64,000 bases of DNA. Source: Phytoactinopolyspora mesophila (GTDB taxonomy: Bacteria; Actinomycetota; Actinomycetes; Jiangellales; Jiangellaceae). This document shows positions 41,454 through 49,823 of the stretch, piece after piece. Location of the stretch: contig NZ_WLZY01000005.1 in assembly GCF_010122465.1 (NCBI RefSeq), positions 1-64,000 on the forward strand, given 5' to 3'. The notes beneath the pieces were generated by a model. It was not told the origin of the DNA. It worked only from the letters and a program-made list of their open reading frames with translations, and did not search any database. The translations under genes and the position numbers were made by a program. Positions within the stretch are counted from its first letter, which is position 1. Every line of letters starts with the position of its first letter.

Positions 41454-42706
41454 GACTCCAGAACGTCTTCGAGGACGTACTCGAGTCGCCGGAGATGTTC
41501 CCGGATCCAGGGGAGTTCGGTGGGTTCCGGCGACGTCAGCGCCGCCATCCGTTCCGGCTCGCTCTGGCCGTAGAGGAGGCTGGTGGCCAGACGTAGCCGC
41601 AGAGCTTTGTCTCCACCCTCGAACTCTGCCGCGGGCACCGTGCCCATCCCGTATCGCTCCAGGAGCAACTGGGTGAGGTCCGGCCCGGTCAGAACATGAT
41701 GCCGGGCTAGCCGCTCGGAGACCGGTTCGAAGTCGGGATACAGATAGAAGCCCGCTTGCGGCCGAGGAACCGTGACTCCGGCCGAGTGCAGCCGGTCGGC
41801 GACCGCACGTGCGACCGCGCCGTGCAGGCGGCGGCTCTGGTCGATGCGTTCGGTCAGCTCTTCCGGTTCGTCGAACGCGTAGGCGGCGGCGTGCTGGATC
41901 GGCGCGGCGGGGCTGGACCAGATCTCGCTGGCGACGCCTACCACCGCGGCGTAAAGCCGGTGCCCGATGAGGCTGTCGGGAAACCGGGCCAGCCCGAGGC
42001 GCCAACCACCCAGCGCGAGATTCTTGCTCAGCCCAGTGGTGACGATGGTGCGTTCCGGGGCGAACTCCGCGGCGCTGTGCACCGTGGTGTGCGAATCGTG
42101 GACGAGATCGCGGTAGATCTCATCGGAAATGATCGTCAGATCGAGGTCCCGGGCGACCTCTGCCACGCGTGCGACGGCGGCCCGCGACGGCACGGTGCCC
42201 GTGGGGTTGTCGGGCGTGGTGACGACGACGGCTCGCACGTCGCGACCCAGCTTGCGGGCTTGGATCACGGTCGTCTCAAGTAACTCCGGCTGTGGAACAC
42301 CGCCCTGGCCGGGTGCCACGGGCACATGAATGGGGGTGTGGCCGGTCAGGTGAGCCTGAGTCGCGTAGCTGACCCAACTCGGCGCCGCAACGGCTACGTC
42401 GCCGCCGAGACTGTGCAGGAGGCTGTAAAGCAGCGGTTTGCTTCCGGGGCCGGCGACCACGAGGCCAGGATCCGTCGGCAGGCCGCGGCGCATCCAGTAT
42501 CCGGCGGCGGCCGTGCGCAGGCTCGCGAGGCCGGCTACCGGACCGTATCCGTTGCGGTGTCCTTCGGCTGACAGAGCTGCTCGCAAGGCCGGATGAACCG
42601 GCAAACCTGCTTCACCGAATCCGAGCGGGAGAACCGGTAGGCCCGCACGTTGCCGTTCCGCCAGAGCTTCGTTGATGGCTAGTGTCGCTGACACTGGGAC
42701 GGACAT
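41450..42706 (-). CDS. Aminotransferase class I/II, PLP-dependent
   Basis: A 418-residue fold-type I aminotransferase. The NGYGPVAGLASLRTAAAGYW segment near residue 52, VVTTPDNPTGTVPS near 161, DEIYRDL near 195 and TTGLSKNLALGGWRLG (PLP lysine at about 228) are all present. GGAGAG precedes the ATG at 42706. It is divergent from a LysR regulator, which likely controls it. The C-terminus ends in the IS481 relic's right border, so the last residues may be altered. Substrate unknown; aspartate-family or valine-pyruvate-like enzymes are closest in style. Confidence 0.88.
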   Translation of the reverse strand: MSVPVSATLAINEALAERQRAGLPVLPLGFGEAGLPVHPALRAALSAEGHRNGYGPVAGLASLRTAAAGYWMRRGLPTDPGLVVAGPGSKPLLYSLLHSLGGDVAVAAPSWVSYATQAHLTGHTPIHVPVAPGQGGVPQPELLETTVIQARKLGRDVRAVVVTTPDNPTGTVPSRAAVARVAEVARDLDLTIISDEIYRDLVHDSHTTVHSAAEFAPERTIVTTGLSKNLALGGWRLGLARFPDSLIGHRLYAAVVGVASEIWSSPAAPIQHAAAYAFDEPEELTERIDQSRRLHGAVARAVADRLHSAGVTVPRPQAGFYLYPDFEPVSERLARHHVLTGPDLTQLLLERYGMGTVPAAEFEGGDKALRLRLATSLLYGQSEPERMAALTSPEPTELPWIREHLRRLEYVLEDVLES

Positions 42707-42812
42707 ACGGTGCTCTCCAAGATCGTTGCGGGTCCGGTTGTGACCAAACTGTGGTCTACAGCAACCAGCCTGCATGGATCTGAGCATCGATACAAGCGAA
42801 TCTTTTTTGCGT

Positions 42813-42826
42813 ATAGATTAAGCTAT
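42813..42826. promoter_or_regulatory. Inverted repeat before LysR gene
   Basis: ATAGATTAAGCTAT is a short inverted repeat (ATAG/CTAT) in an AT-rich patch just before the LysR start. It fits the size of a LysR recognition site. Low specificity. Confidence 0.35.
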
Positions 42827-42830
42827 TCTT

Positions 42831-43790
42831 ATGCTCGATGTGCAGCGCCTGCTGGTCTTGAGAGAATTCGCCCGCCACGGGACCATTGCCGCTACGGCAC
42901 AGTCCCTCGGATACACGGCCTCCGCTGTCTCACAGCAGCTGTCCACGCTCGAACGCGAGGTCGGCGCGCCGCTCCTTGATCGCAGCGCACGAAGTGCCGA
43001 GCTCACCGACGCCGGCCGGCTCCTCGTCGAACATGCTGATCAAATTCTCTCCAGCGTCGAAGCCGCGGAGTCGGCCCTGGCCGCGGTGGCTGGAGATGTC
43101 TCCGGCCAGGTCAGCGTCACCGCCTTTCCCACAGCCGCAGTGGCGTTCGCTCCCAAACTAGCCGCCGGCACCCGGCCGCACCGTCAGCTGCAGCTGGTGC
43201 TGCGGCAGGCGGCAGGGGCTGTGGGCCTCGGAAGGGTCAGCGCCGGGGACGCCGACATCGCTTTGGTGGAGCGTTGGTCCGGAGGTGCGCCGGACGTGCA
43301 CGGTGGTCGGCTCAAGCACTATCACCTGCTTCGCGACCCGCTCGTTCTCGCCGTACCGAGGCGCCATCAGATCGCCGCACCCGAACAGTCGGTTTACCTG
43401 CCGACGTTGCTGGACGACGCCTGGATCGTAGCGCCGCACGGCGAACCCTCCCGCGAAGGCGTCGAGCGGCTTCTGGCGCCACACGGCGGGCCACCGGCGA
43501 CGGCTTGGGAGTTCGAAGGCCAAGGCACCATCTTGAGCCTTGTGGCCCGCGGGATGGGAATCGCGGCAGTTCCGTCACTGACGCTGACGCTTGGTACGGC
43601 CGACATCCGGTTCCGGCGCATTCCGGAAGGCGGGCCGGTGCGGGAGATCTATGCGGTCGCGCGCTCAGCCAGCCTGCGCCGACCTTCCGTGGCGTTCGTC
43701 CTGCAGGTTCTGACCAAGGCCGCCGAGAAAGTTCAGCACGAGATCTCGTCGCTGCTGGGCAGCGACGACACCCGAGAACTCCGGAAATAG
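42831..43790 (+). CDS. LysR-family transcriptional regulator
   Basis: A 319-residue regulator with N-terminal HTH (HGTIAATAQSLGYTASAVSQ, residues about 15-34) and a periplasmic-binding-like effector domain. Its position divergent from the aminotransferase, 125 bp between starts, points to that gene as target. The inverted repeat upstream may be its site. No strong ribosome site is visible before the ATG. Confidence 0.88.
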   Translation: MLDVQRLLVLREFARHGTIAATAQSLGYTASAVSQQLSTLEREVGAPLLDRSARSAELTDAGRLLVEHADQILSSVEAAESALAAVAGDVSGQVSVTAFPTAAVAFAPKLAAGTRPHRQLQLVLRQAAGAVGLGRVSAGDADIALVERWSGGAPDVHGGRLKHYHLLRDPLVLAVPRRHQIAAPEQSVYLPTLLDDAWIVAPHGEPSREGVERLLAPHGGPPATAWEFEGQGTILSLVARGMGIAAVPSLTLTLGTADIRFRRIPEGGPVREIYAVARSASLRRPSVAFVLQVLTKAAEKVQHEISSLLGSDDTRELRK

Positions 43791-43823
43791 GGGGCGCGGG
43801 CTTGAACTGCCAACGACCGGAGA

Positions 43824-44168
43824 TTACCGCTGGTCGTCCGCACGCAACGGATCGTGGCCGACGTTCATCAAGCGGTGGCGTCTGCGCTCATCATTCGCCT
43901 GAGCCCGCCGAGGTGCCGCGGCGGCTTCTTCCTCGACGACGTCGACCACCCTCTGCATGACGGCCAGGTCTTCGACAGTGAGATCGACGCGTCGCTTGGC
44001 CAGAATGTCGGCGACCGCGAGCCCGAGCGGCGAGCGTTCGTGCGTCGGTTGCGGTGCGATGTCCGGCTGGACGCCAAGCCACTCGCGCAGCTCTCGAGAC
44101 GTCATGTTCACTACGCGGTGGAAGGTCTTCCAAAGATCGTCAACCTCTGCCGATCTGTGTGTGGTCAT
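43824..44168 (-). CDS. DUF3140 family protein
   Basis: A 114-residue protein with the DUF3140 core: DDLWKTFHRVVNMTSRELRE near residue 9 and DILAKRRVDLTVEDLAVMQR near residue 53. A basic tail follows. It is divergent from the sigma factor gene. The WL segment with the KRR helix suggests a nucleic-acid partner, but the role is unknown. Confidence 0.75.
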   Translation of the reverse strand: MTTHRSAEVDDLWKTFHRVVNMTSRELREWLGVQPDIAPQPTHERSPLGLAVADILAKRRVDLTVEDLAVMQRVVDVVEEEAAAAPRRAQANDERRRHRLMNVGHDPLRADDQR

Positions 44169-44301
44169 GTGGCGTCACCAACTTCACCTGATCGAGATCT
44201 TCGCTCCTACGGTGGAATACCCGCACGCTCACATGTCATGCGGCGGTAACGGGTAGTAGAAATGAAGCAAGAGTTCATGTTCTCTGAGGGGAATCGAACT
44301 T

Positions 44302-45285
44302 ATGGCCATGGTGAACGGGCACGGAAACGGCGCCGCGGCGCGCCGCGCCGAGCCGCGGCACACCGACGAGGACTACGACCTCGTCGGTCAGTATCTGAAG
44401 CAGATCGCGGCCACTTCGCTGCTGACAGCCGCCGAAGAGGTCGATCTCGCCAAGCGGATCGAGGCCGGTCTTTATGCCCAGGAATTGCTCAACCAGGCAG
44501 ATGCCGGTGGAAGCACTCCGCACCCGCGTCCGGAACTCGAGGCGATTGTCCGCGATGGCGAGGCAGCCAAGGACCACATGATCCGCGCGAACCTGCGCTT
44601 GGTGGTCTCGGCCGCACGGAAGTACTACCGCAATACCGGACTGTCGTTCCTGGATGTGGTCCAGGACGGAAACCTCGGGTTGATCCGCGCGGTCGAGAAG
44701 TTCGACTATGCGAAGGGTTACAAATTCTCCACCTATGCGATGTGGTGGATCCGGCAGGCGATCGAGCGAGGCCGGACTGAGAAGGCCCGTAGTATCCGGC
44801 TCCCCGCCTATCAGGTGGAGAGCCTGTCGAAGCTGGGGCGCTCGGAGCGCAAGCTGGCCGTTGACCTAGGCCGGCAGCCCACTGCCGCGGAGGTCGCCGC
44901 AGCCGCCGAGATGTCGCTCGAGCGGGTAGAGGAACTACGCAAGCTCTCCCGCGACGTGATCAGCCTGGACATGCCGATCGGCGACGACGGCCAGGCCAGT
45001 GTCGGCGACCTGATCGAGGACACCGAGGTCCTGCAGGCCACCGATGTGGTGGAGTTCCGCGCGCTGGGCGAGGAACTACGCGCACTCGTAGACACGCTCG
45101 CGCCGCGAGAAGCAATGATCATCACGTTGCGTTTCGGGCTGCACGACGGCAGACAGCATTCCCTGCAGGAAGTCGGTGAGCGGGTCGGCTTGACCAAGGA
45201 GCGCATCCGCCAGCTCGAGAAGCAGGCGATCGCCGAGTTACGGGACCCTGCCCGGCACGAACCATTGCTGGAGTGGGCTGGTTGA
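44302..45285 (+). CDS. Group 2 sigma-70 factor, HrdA/SigB-like
   Basis: A 327-residue sigma factor of the RpoD family but short, so group 2. Region 1.2 (DYDLVGQYLKQIAATSLLTA), region 2 (DGNLGLIRAVEKFDYAKGYK then FSTYAMWWIRQAIERG), region 3 and region 4.2 (HSLQEVGERVGLTKERIRQL) are complete. No long acidic region 1.1. It directs RNA polymerase to a subset of promoters, often under stress or stationary phase. Convergent with the YjbQ gene. GAGGGGAA precedes the ATG. Confidence 0.9.
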   Translation: MAMVNGHGNGAAARRAEPRHTDEDYDLVGQYLKQIAATSLLTAAEEVDLAKRIEAGLYAQELLNQADAGGSTPHPRPELEAIVRDGEAAKDHMIRANLRLVVSAARKYYRNTGLSFLDVVQDGNLGLIRAVEKFDYAKGYKFSTYAMWWIRQAIERGRTEKARSIRLPAYQVESLSKLGRSERKLAVDLGRQPTAAEVAAAAEMSLERVEELRKLSRDVISLDMPIGDDGQASVGDLIEDTEVLQATDVVEFRALGEELRALVDTLAPREAMIITLRFGLHDGRQHSLQEVGERVGLTKERIRQLEKQAIAELRDPARHEPLLEWAG

Positions 45286-45317
45286 CCAGTTGGCCCCCAG
45301 CGGCGCCGCCGGCATAG

Positions 45318-45731
45318 TCACGGGACAGGCACGAAAGACAGGCGCAACGTACGGTGCTGGTTGTCGACGTTGGAGTCGACGAACACCACACTCTGCCACG
45401 TTCCCAGCGCCGGGTTACCGTCGAGGATCGGGACTGACAACGACGGCGAGATGAACGCCGGGAGTACATGATCGCGGCCGTGGGCATGACTTCCGTGCTG
45501 ATGCCGATAGATGTCCTCACGGGGGAGCAACCGGTCGATGGCGTCGGAGAGGTCTGGTTCGCTGCCGGCGCCGGTTTCGATGATCGCAAGCCCTGCCGTG
45601 GCATGCGGCACGAAGACGTGGCACAGGCCGTCGCCGCGTCCGGCGCAGAAGCGCCGTACTTCGTCGGTGACATCTGTGAACAGTTCGGTTCCAGTGTGCA
45701 GGTCGATGACTGTGCTTTGCATACCCACCAT
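45318..45731 (-). CDS. YjbQ/UPF0047 secondary thiamine-phosphate synthase family
   Basis: A 137-residue protein of the YjbQ family. CHVFVPHATAGLAIIETG near residue 41 and HQHGSHAHGRDHVLPAFISP near 80 hold the conserved histidines, and LGTWQSVVFVDSNVDNQHRT the closing strand. YjbQ can make thiamine phosphate, but its main role is unsettled. ATG at 45731 or 45722 is plausible; the upstream frame is not conserved. Overlaps no neighbour. Confidence 0.87.
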   Translation of the reverse strand: MVGMQSTVIDLHTGTELFTDVTDEVRRFCAGRGDGLCHVFVPHATAGLAIIETGAGSEPDLSDAIDRLLPREDIYRHQHGSHAHGRDHVLPAFISPSLSVPILDGNPALGTWQSVVFVDSNVDNQHRTLRLSFVPVP

Positions 45732-45915
45732 TGTGGCGCGCTCGTCGAGGCCGGTCCTCCACCCTCGCGGCGTGGGCGGGACTGCCGACCCCCTGCCTGC
45801 ACAACTCGGTTTCTCGGGGCAGAGATCAGGGCGGTCCCCGAGGCGGAAGGGCGTCGTCGTGAGCGATAGTTGAGTCAGAGAGGGGCCGCTGGCCCTGGAC
45901 AAGGAAGGTCAAGCG

Positions 45916-46089
45916 ATGTCTACAGGTACGAAGGTCCTCATCGGCGCCGGCGGCGTCCTGGTGGCGTGGTGGCTCCTGCCGACGTGGTTCATTCTGCTCG
46001 TCTTGGTCGGGGTTCCGGTGGCAGGCTATCTGATGCTCGACGATTCTCAGCGCAGACGGTTGACCGGCCGCCGCTCGCTCGGCTCTTGA
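45916..46089 (+). CDS. Small membrane protein, 57 residues
   Basis: A short protein with one or two hydrophobic helices (VLVAWWLLPTWFILLVLVGV) and a basic C-terminal tail (QRRRLTGRR), so it would sit in the membrane with the tail inside. AAGGAAGG lies 5 bp before the ATG, and codon use is GC-rich at third positions. It precedes the DUF368 gene by 113 bp in the same direction. Function unknown. Confidence 0.72.
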   Translation: MSTGTKVLIGAGGVLVAWWLLPTWFILLVLVGVPVAGYLMLDDSQRRRLTGRRSLGS

Positions 46090-46202
46090 CGGTGTTGCTG
46101 GCGCCTTGATACCTGCGCACATGATGACCAAACCCGGTGCCGGCGGCTGTATAGGGTGAGGGTCGTCTCCTTTGAACATGGTTTGCCAGGTAAGGTGCCT
46201 CG

Positions 46203-47246
46203 GTGCCCAATGATGTGAGATCGCCCGGCTCGAGTCCCCGGCATCGACGCACGTCCAACGTGCCGGAATGGCGTTCGCGCGGCGTGAATGTGATCCGCGG
46301 TGCGCTCATCGGCACGGTCGAGACGGTTCCGGGGGTCAGCGGCGGAACGGTGGCCCTGGTGGTCGGGGTATACGAGACGATCATCACCTCGGCCGGGCAC
46401 TTCCTGTCCGGGCTGCGGCTGGCCGTCGCTGACATTCCGCGGGGTCGTGGTCGCTCCCGGGCCGCCGTGGAGTTCGGCCGGGTGAACTGGAGTGTCCTGG
46501 CTCCGCTGTTGATCGGGATGTTCGCGGCACTGGTGATCATGGCCCGGCTGATCGAAGGCTGGGTGGAGGACAACCCGGTACAGAGCCGTGCTCTCTTCTT
46601 CGGCCTCGTGCTCGCGTCGTTGTGGGTGCCTTTCTCCAGGGCGGTTCATGCGTCCCGGGTGACCTCGGCGGCCGCATCCCCGGACGCCGGCGGAGCGCCG
46701 GACGAGGCCGCCGAGATCCGGTCTGGCGCACAACCGGGTTGGAGGTGGCGCGACACCGGACTCGCGGTGGCCGCCGCGGCGCTGGCCTTCGTAGTGGTCA
46801 GCCTGCCGCCAGGACATGTGGACCCGGCGCCGTTGGTCATCCTGGCCGCGGCCGCTCTGGCGGTATCCGCGCTGGTGTTACCCGGCTTGTCGGGGTCGTT
46901 CATCCTGCTGACATTCGGGCTCTACGAGGAGACACTCTCCGCGGTCAATGATCGCGATTTCGGCTACCTTGGACTGTTCATGCTCGGCGCCGCGATCGGC
47001 CTGGCATCATTTGTCAAACTGCTGCAATGGCTGCTGGAGCAGCGGAGAAAGCTCACTTTGGTGCTGTTGACCGGTGTGATGGCCGGCTGCTTGCGCGCAC
47101 TGTGGCCTTGGCAGGAGGCAGACCGGGCGCTGCAAGCGCCGGGTGATCATCTGGGCGCGGCCGTGGGTTTCGCTGTGCTGGGCTTCGGTGTCGTCCTCGT
47201 GTTCCTGATCGCCGAGCATCGCTGGACCGCCTCGCGCACCGAATGA
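46203..47246 (+). CDS. DUF368 membrane protein, PopT-like
   Basis: A 347-residue polytopic protein. Two copies of the diagnostic reentrant motif occur: ETVPGVSGGTVALVVG near residue 40 and LVLPGLSGSFILLTFG near residue 222, in the inverted-repeat layout of DUF368. Members recycle undecaprenyl phosphate across the membrane for cell-wall synthesis (established for PopT proteins). GTG start. Convergent with rpsR2, 16 bp apart. Confidence 0.85.
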   Translation: MPNDVRSPGSSPRHRRTSNVPEWRSRGVNVIRGALIGTVETVPGVSGGTVALVVGVYETIITSAGHFLSGLRLAVADIPRGRGRSRAAVEFGRVNWSVLAPLLIGMFAALVIMARLIEGWVEDNPVQSRALFFGLVLASLWVPFSRAVHASRVTSAAASPDAGGAPDEAAEIRSGAQPGWRWRDTGLAVAAAALAFVVVSLPPGHVDPAPLVILAAAALAVSALVLPGLSGSFILLTFGLYEETLSAVNDRDFGYLGLFMLGAAIGLASFVKLLQWLLEQRRKLTLVLLTGVMAGCLRALWPWQEADRALQAPGDHLGAAVGFAVLGFGVVLVFLIAEHRWTASRTE

Positions 47247-47262
47247 GCCTGCGCGAGCTTGC

Positions 47263-47523
47263 TCAGCGCGGGCCGCGGGACCCCTCGGTGTAGGGCAGCA
47301 GAGCCATTTCACGGGCGTTCTTGATGGCGCGGGCGACCTCGCGCTGCTGCTGAGGAGTCAGCCCCGTGACCCGGCGCGAACGGATCTTGCCGCGGTCGGA
47401 GATGAACGTACGCAGTAGGTTCACGTCTTTGTAGTCGACGTACGTGATGCCGGCGACATCCAGTGGATTCTTGCGCTTACGGGCGGATCGCTTGTCCGGC
47501 TTGACTTGTTTGCGGTTGGCCAT
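47263..47523 (-). CDS. rpsR2: 30S ribosomal protein S18, zinc-free paralogue
   Basis: An 86-residue S18 with [20 protein letters not shown] and [20 protein letters not shown]. It has no cysteine, so it is the C- form that does not bind zinc; the main S18 usually does. Such paralogues replace the zinc form when zinc is scarce and are repressed by Zur. The promoter carries a Zur-like box. It stands alone, without the L33/L28/S14 paralogues often found nearby. Confidence 0.92.
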   Translation of the reverse strand: MANRKQVKPDKRSARKRKNPLDVAGITYVDYKDVNLLRTFISDRGKIRSRRVTGLTPQQQREVARAIKNAREMALLPYTEGSRGPR

Positions 47524-47574
47524 GGTCTTCCGTTTCTGTTCTGCTCTGGGTCGGGTGCTCCCGCGTCGCGCAGG

Positions 47575-47603
47575 AGTCTACGGTAAATGAGAATACCTCT
47601 CAA
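47575..47603 (-). promoter_or_regulatory. Promoter with Zur-like box upstream of rpsR2
   Basis: Leftward TTGAGA (47598-47603) and TAGACT (47575-47580) are 17 bp apart. The 15-bp palindrome TGAGAATACCTCTCA (47588-47602) covers the -35 and matches the TGAnAATnnnTnTCA form of actinobacterial Zur sites. Zinc-bound Zur would block the promoter. Confidence 0.65.
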
Positions 47604-47740
47604 CAACGGGAATAGCGTTGCGGATTATCCGCAGATTGTCCCACTGATATCGGCCGGCAGTCACGTGTTTCCGGCGGATAGTTCGTCGGATGGATCGACA
47701 GGTAGCGTGAATCGCTCGGTCCGGGGTACTAGCTGGAGGC

Positions 47741-47998
47741 ATGAACGCCCATGAACGCGATCATCGCGAGAACGAACCACCGCCCGGCGAAGACCGTGTG
47801 GGATCGCCCGGCTCGCCCGCTGAAGAAGACCTCGCCGGAGAAGACGACCTGCTCGATGACGACGACCTCGGAGACGAAGGTGACTTCGCCGAAGAACATT
47901 CCCGGCCCACCTTCGCCGACGATCAAGACGGCGGGCCGGAGGGAATCAGAGAGCCTGAGTCGCCCCGGGGCACCGGCGGCGACGGCGGGATGGACTAA
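47741..47998 (+). CDS. Small acidic protein, uncertain
   Basis: An 85-residue highly acidic frame (EDDLLDDDDLGDEGDFAEEH) without cysteine or membrane segment, probably disordered. GGAGG is only one base from the ATG; an ATG ten bases on, in another frame, has better spacing and higher GC at third positions but gives a Lys/Thr/Pro-rich product. The frame ends at a short hairpin (AGCCTGG 47998-48004 with CCAGGCT 48015-48021) next to the IS1380 element. Either frame or neither may be real. Confidence 0.35.
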   Translation: MNAHERDHRENEPPPGEDRVGSPGSPAEEDLAGEDDLLDDDDLGDEGDFAEEHSRPTFADDQDGGPEGIREPESPRGTGGDGGMD

Positions 47999-48024
47999 GC
48001 CTGGATCCGTGGAACCAGGCTAAG

Positions 48025-49750
48025 CCTCGATCCACCGATCGGCTGGCAAGAGCTGAGGTGGTTGTTCCCGTCGGGGTGTGAGGTTGCCAGGACGTGAGGA
48101 TCCGCCGGACCTCGTTGTCCGGTTGTTCCATTTTGTGGTCCTCGTATCGCGCAGCGGTGGCTGCTGGGTGGTCAGGTCGTGAGGGCTGAGGGCGGGTCGT
48201 TGACTCGGTTGAACAGTGCCGTCCAGGCGGTTTTCCAGGGCCAGGCGTGTGGGAGGTGCAGGGTGATGCGTCGGGCTGAGGACGCGACCCTCGCGGGCAC
48301 GGTGATCAGTGTGCGACGGATGGTCGCGGTGGTCGCCTTGGCCAGGTCGGGCTTGGTGAGGCTGGCGGCGGCGCGGGTGAGGTTGAACGCGATGACCGCG
48401 AGCACCAGCCAGGCCGCGTTCGCGGTGAACACCCCGGACGGCAGGTGTGCAAGCGCGGAGTTCTTCAGGTCGGCGTGGACCTGCTCGATGACCGCGTGGC
48501 CGCGGTGGGTCTTGTCGGCTGCGACGGTGTCGAGGACCTGGGGATCGGCGGTGGTGAAGAACGCGTGGAACCGCCATAGGTCGAACAGGGTGTCCTGGCC
48601 GGCTGCCTTGTGCTTGTCGGCGTTGAAATCCGGGATCCGGCGGATGACGAGCCGCCCAGCAACGTGGTCGGCCTTCTTCTGCGCGGCGAACGCGGTGAAG
48701 TCGATCTCGGTGACCTCGGCGACCGAGATCCAGCGGCCGGTGGCTTCGTCGAAGACGGCGTCGGTGTACTCGATCGTCGTCCACGCGTCGTCGGGAATCG
48801 CGGCGATGGCCTTCTTAACTGCGGTGTCCATCCGCACGGTGACCGACACGTCGGCGCCACCGGCCAGGGCGGCGTGTACTGCTCGGCGGCCGTAGTACGC
48901 CGAGTCCATCCGCACCAGGATCAGCTGCTGCTTGCCGAGCAGTCGCCGGGTGGTCTTCACCGCGTCGCCGACCAGGCGCTTTGCGCCGCGGGGCGATCCA
49001 GCCGCGCCCTTGCGCAGCCTCTGCGCCACGATCACCGGCGCCGTCGCCGCGGCAGCCACAGGGATGGTGAGGGTGGCCAGCAGCGCGTTCAAGCCACGCA
49101 CCCCGGAGTAGCCGAACCCCGCGCCCTGTTTGGCATGACCGTGGACCTCAATGATGGTGTCGTCAACATCGACCAACGCGTACCCGGCCTCGCCTTCGGT
49201 GTCATCGGCCTCGTCCACGGCAAGGTCGGTCCTCGCGCCGAGGAGTCGGGTGAGTCCGGCCAGCGCGATCAACAACCGGGATGCGATCGCATCGAGCTGG
49301 CGGACGTGGCCGAACGTGAAGGCCCGCAGGAACGTGCCCAACGTCGAGGGGGCGTAGGCCCGGGCGAACAGCCGCCCCATCCCGCCATGTCGCAACAGGG
49401 CCATGTCGTCGATCGAATCGGCACCCGCGACCATCCCGCCGACCAGCGAGCTCACCTTCAGCCCAGCGTTCGCGCCCTTGTCCGTCGGCACACTCAAATG
49501 CTCCTCGGCCAGATCCCGAAGCCCCGCGGACTCCGCCAGAGCAAGCACCGGAACCAGACCGCCAGCCGACACGAGATTCGGATCATCGAAGGCTACCGAG
49601 GTCCGACCAAGGGTGTGAGAGAGTCGCATCCCAGAGGTGCCCTTCCGGGTTGAGGTCTTTGGAACCGTCGCAAGTCCCAATCTCCCAGCCCGTAAGGGCA
49701 TCCTCGCGTTACGGCACGCTCACCCCACCACTCTCATCGGTGGATCGAGG
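48025..49750 (-). mobile_element. IS1380-family insertion sequence, intact
   Basis: A 1726-bp element bounded by perfect 15-bp inverted repeats, CCTCGATCCACCGAT at 48025-48039 and its complement at 49736-49750. Both sides carry the 5-bp target duplication CTAAG (48020-48024 and 49751-49755). One intact transposase fills it. The element separates the small acidic frame from the epimerase gene and looks recent, since ends and ORF are undamaged. Confidence 0.92.
48172..49629 (-). CDS. IS1380-family transposase
   Basis: A 485-residue DDE transposase of the IS1380 family. ALVDVDDTIIEVHGHAKQGA carries the first catalytic Asp region, ILVRMDSAYYGRRAVHAALA the second, and AVIEQVHADLKNSALAHLPS the Glu region. 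I start at the ATG at 49629 (RLSHTLGRTSVAF), since the upstream extension reads into the terminal repeat side. No frameshift; probably active. Confidence 0.92.
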   Translation of the reverse strand: MRLSHTLGRTSVAFDDPNLVSAGGLVPVLALAESAGLRDLAEEHLSVPTDKGANAGLKVSSLVGGMVAGADSIDDMALLRHGGMGRLFARAYAPSTLGTFLRAFTFGHVRQLDAIASRLLIALAGLTRLLGARTDLAVDEADDTEGEAGYALVDVDDTIIEVHGHAKQGAGFGYSGVRGLNALLATLTIPVAAAATAPVIVAQRLRKGAAGSPRGAKRLVGDAVKTTRRLLGKQQLILVRMDSAYYGRRAVHAALAGGADVSVTVRMDTAVKKAIAAIPDDAWTTIEYTDAVFDEATGRWISVAEVTEIDFTAFAAQKKADHVAGRLVIRRIPDFNADKHKAAGQDTLFDLWRFHAFFTTADPQVLDTVAADKTHRGHAVIEQVHADLKNSALAHLPSGVFTANAAWLVLAVIAFNLTRAAASLTKPDLAKATTATIRRTLITVPARVASSARRITLHLPHAWPWKTAWTALFNRVNDPPSALTT

Positions 49751-49823
49751 CTAAGGCCCCGTAAGGGCACTGGTGCCCGCGTTCGCGACGTTTGGCTCGG
49801 ATGCCATTGGGTAGCCGAAGGGC

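Noticed and set aside
47751-48023. Rightward Lys/Thr/Pro-rich frame overlapping the acidic one
   Set aside because: Better ribosome spacing, but the product is low-complexity and reads through the hairpin to the IS edge; kept only as an alternative in the acidic entry.
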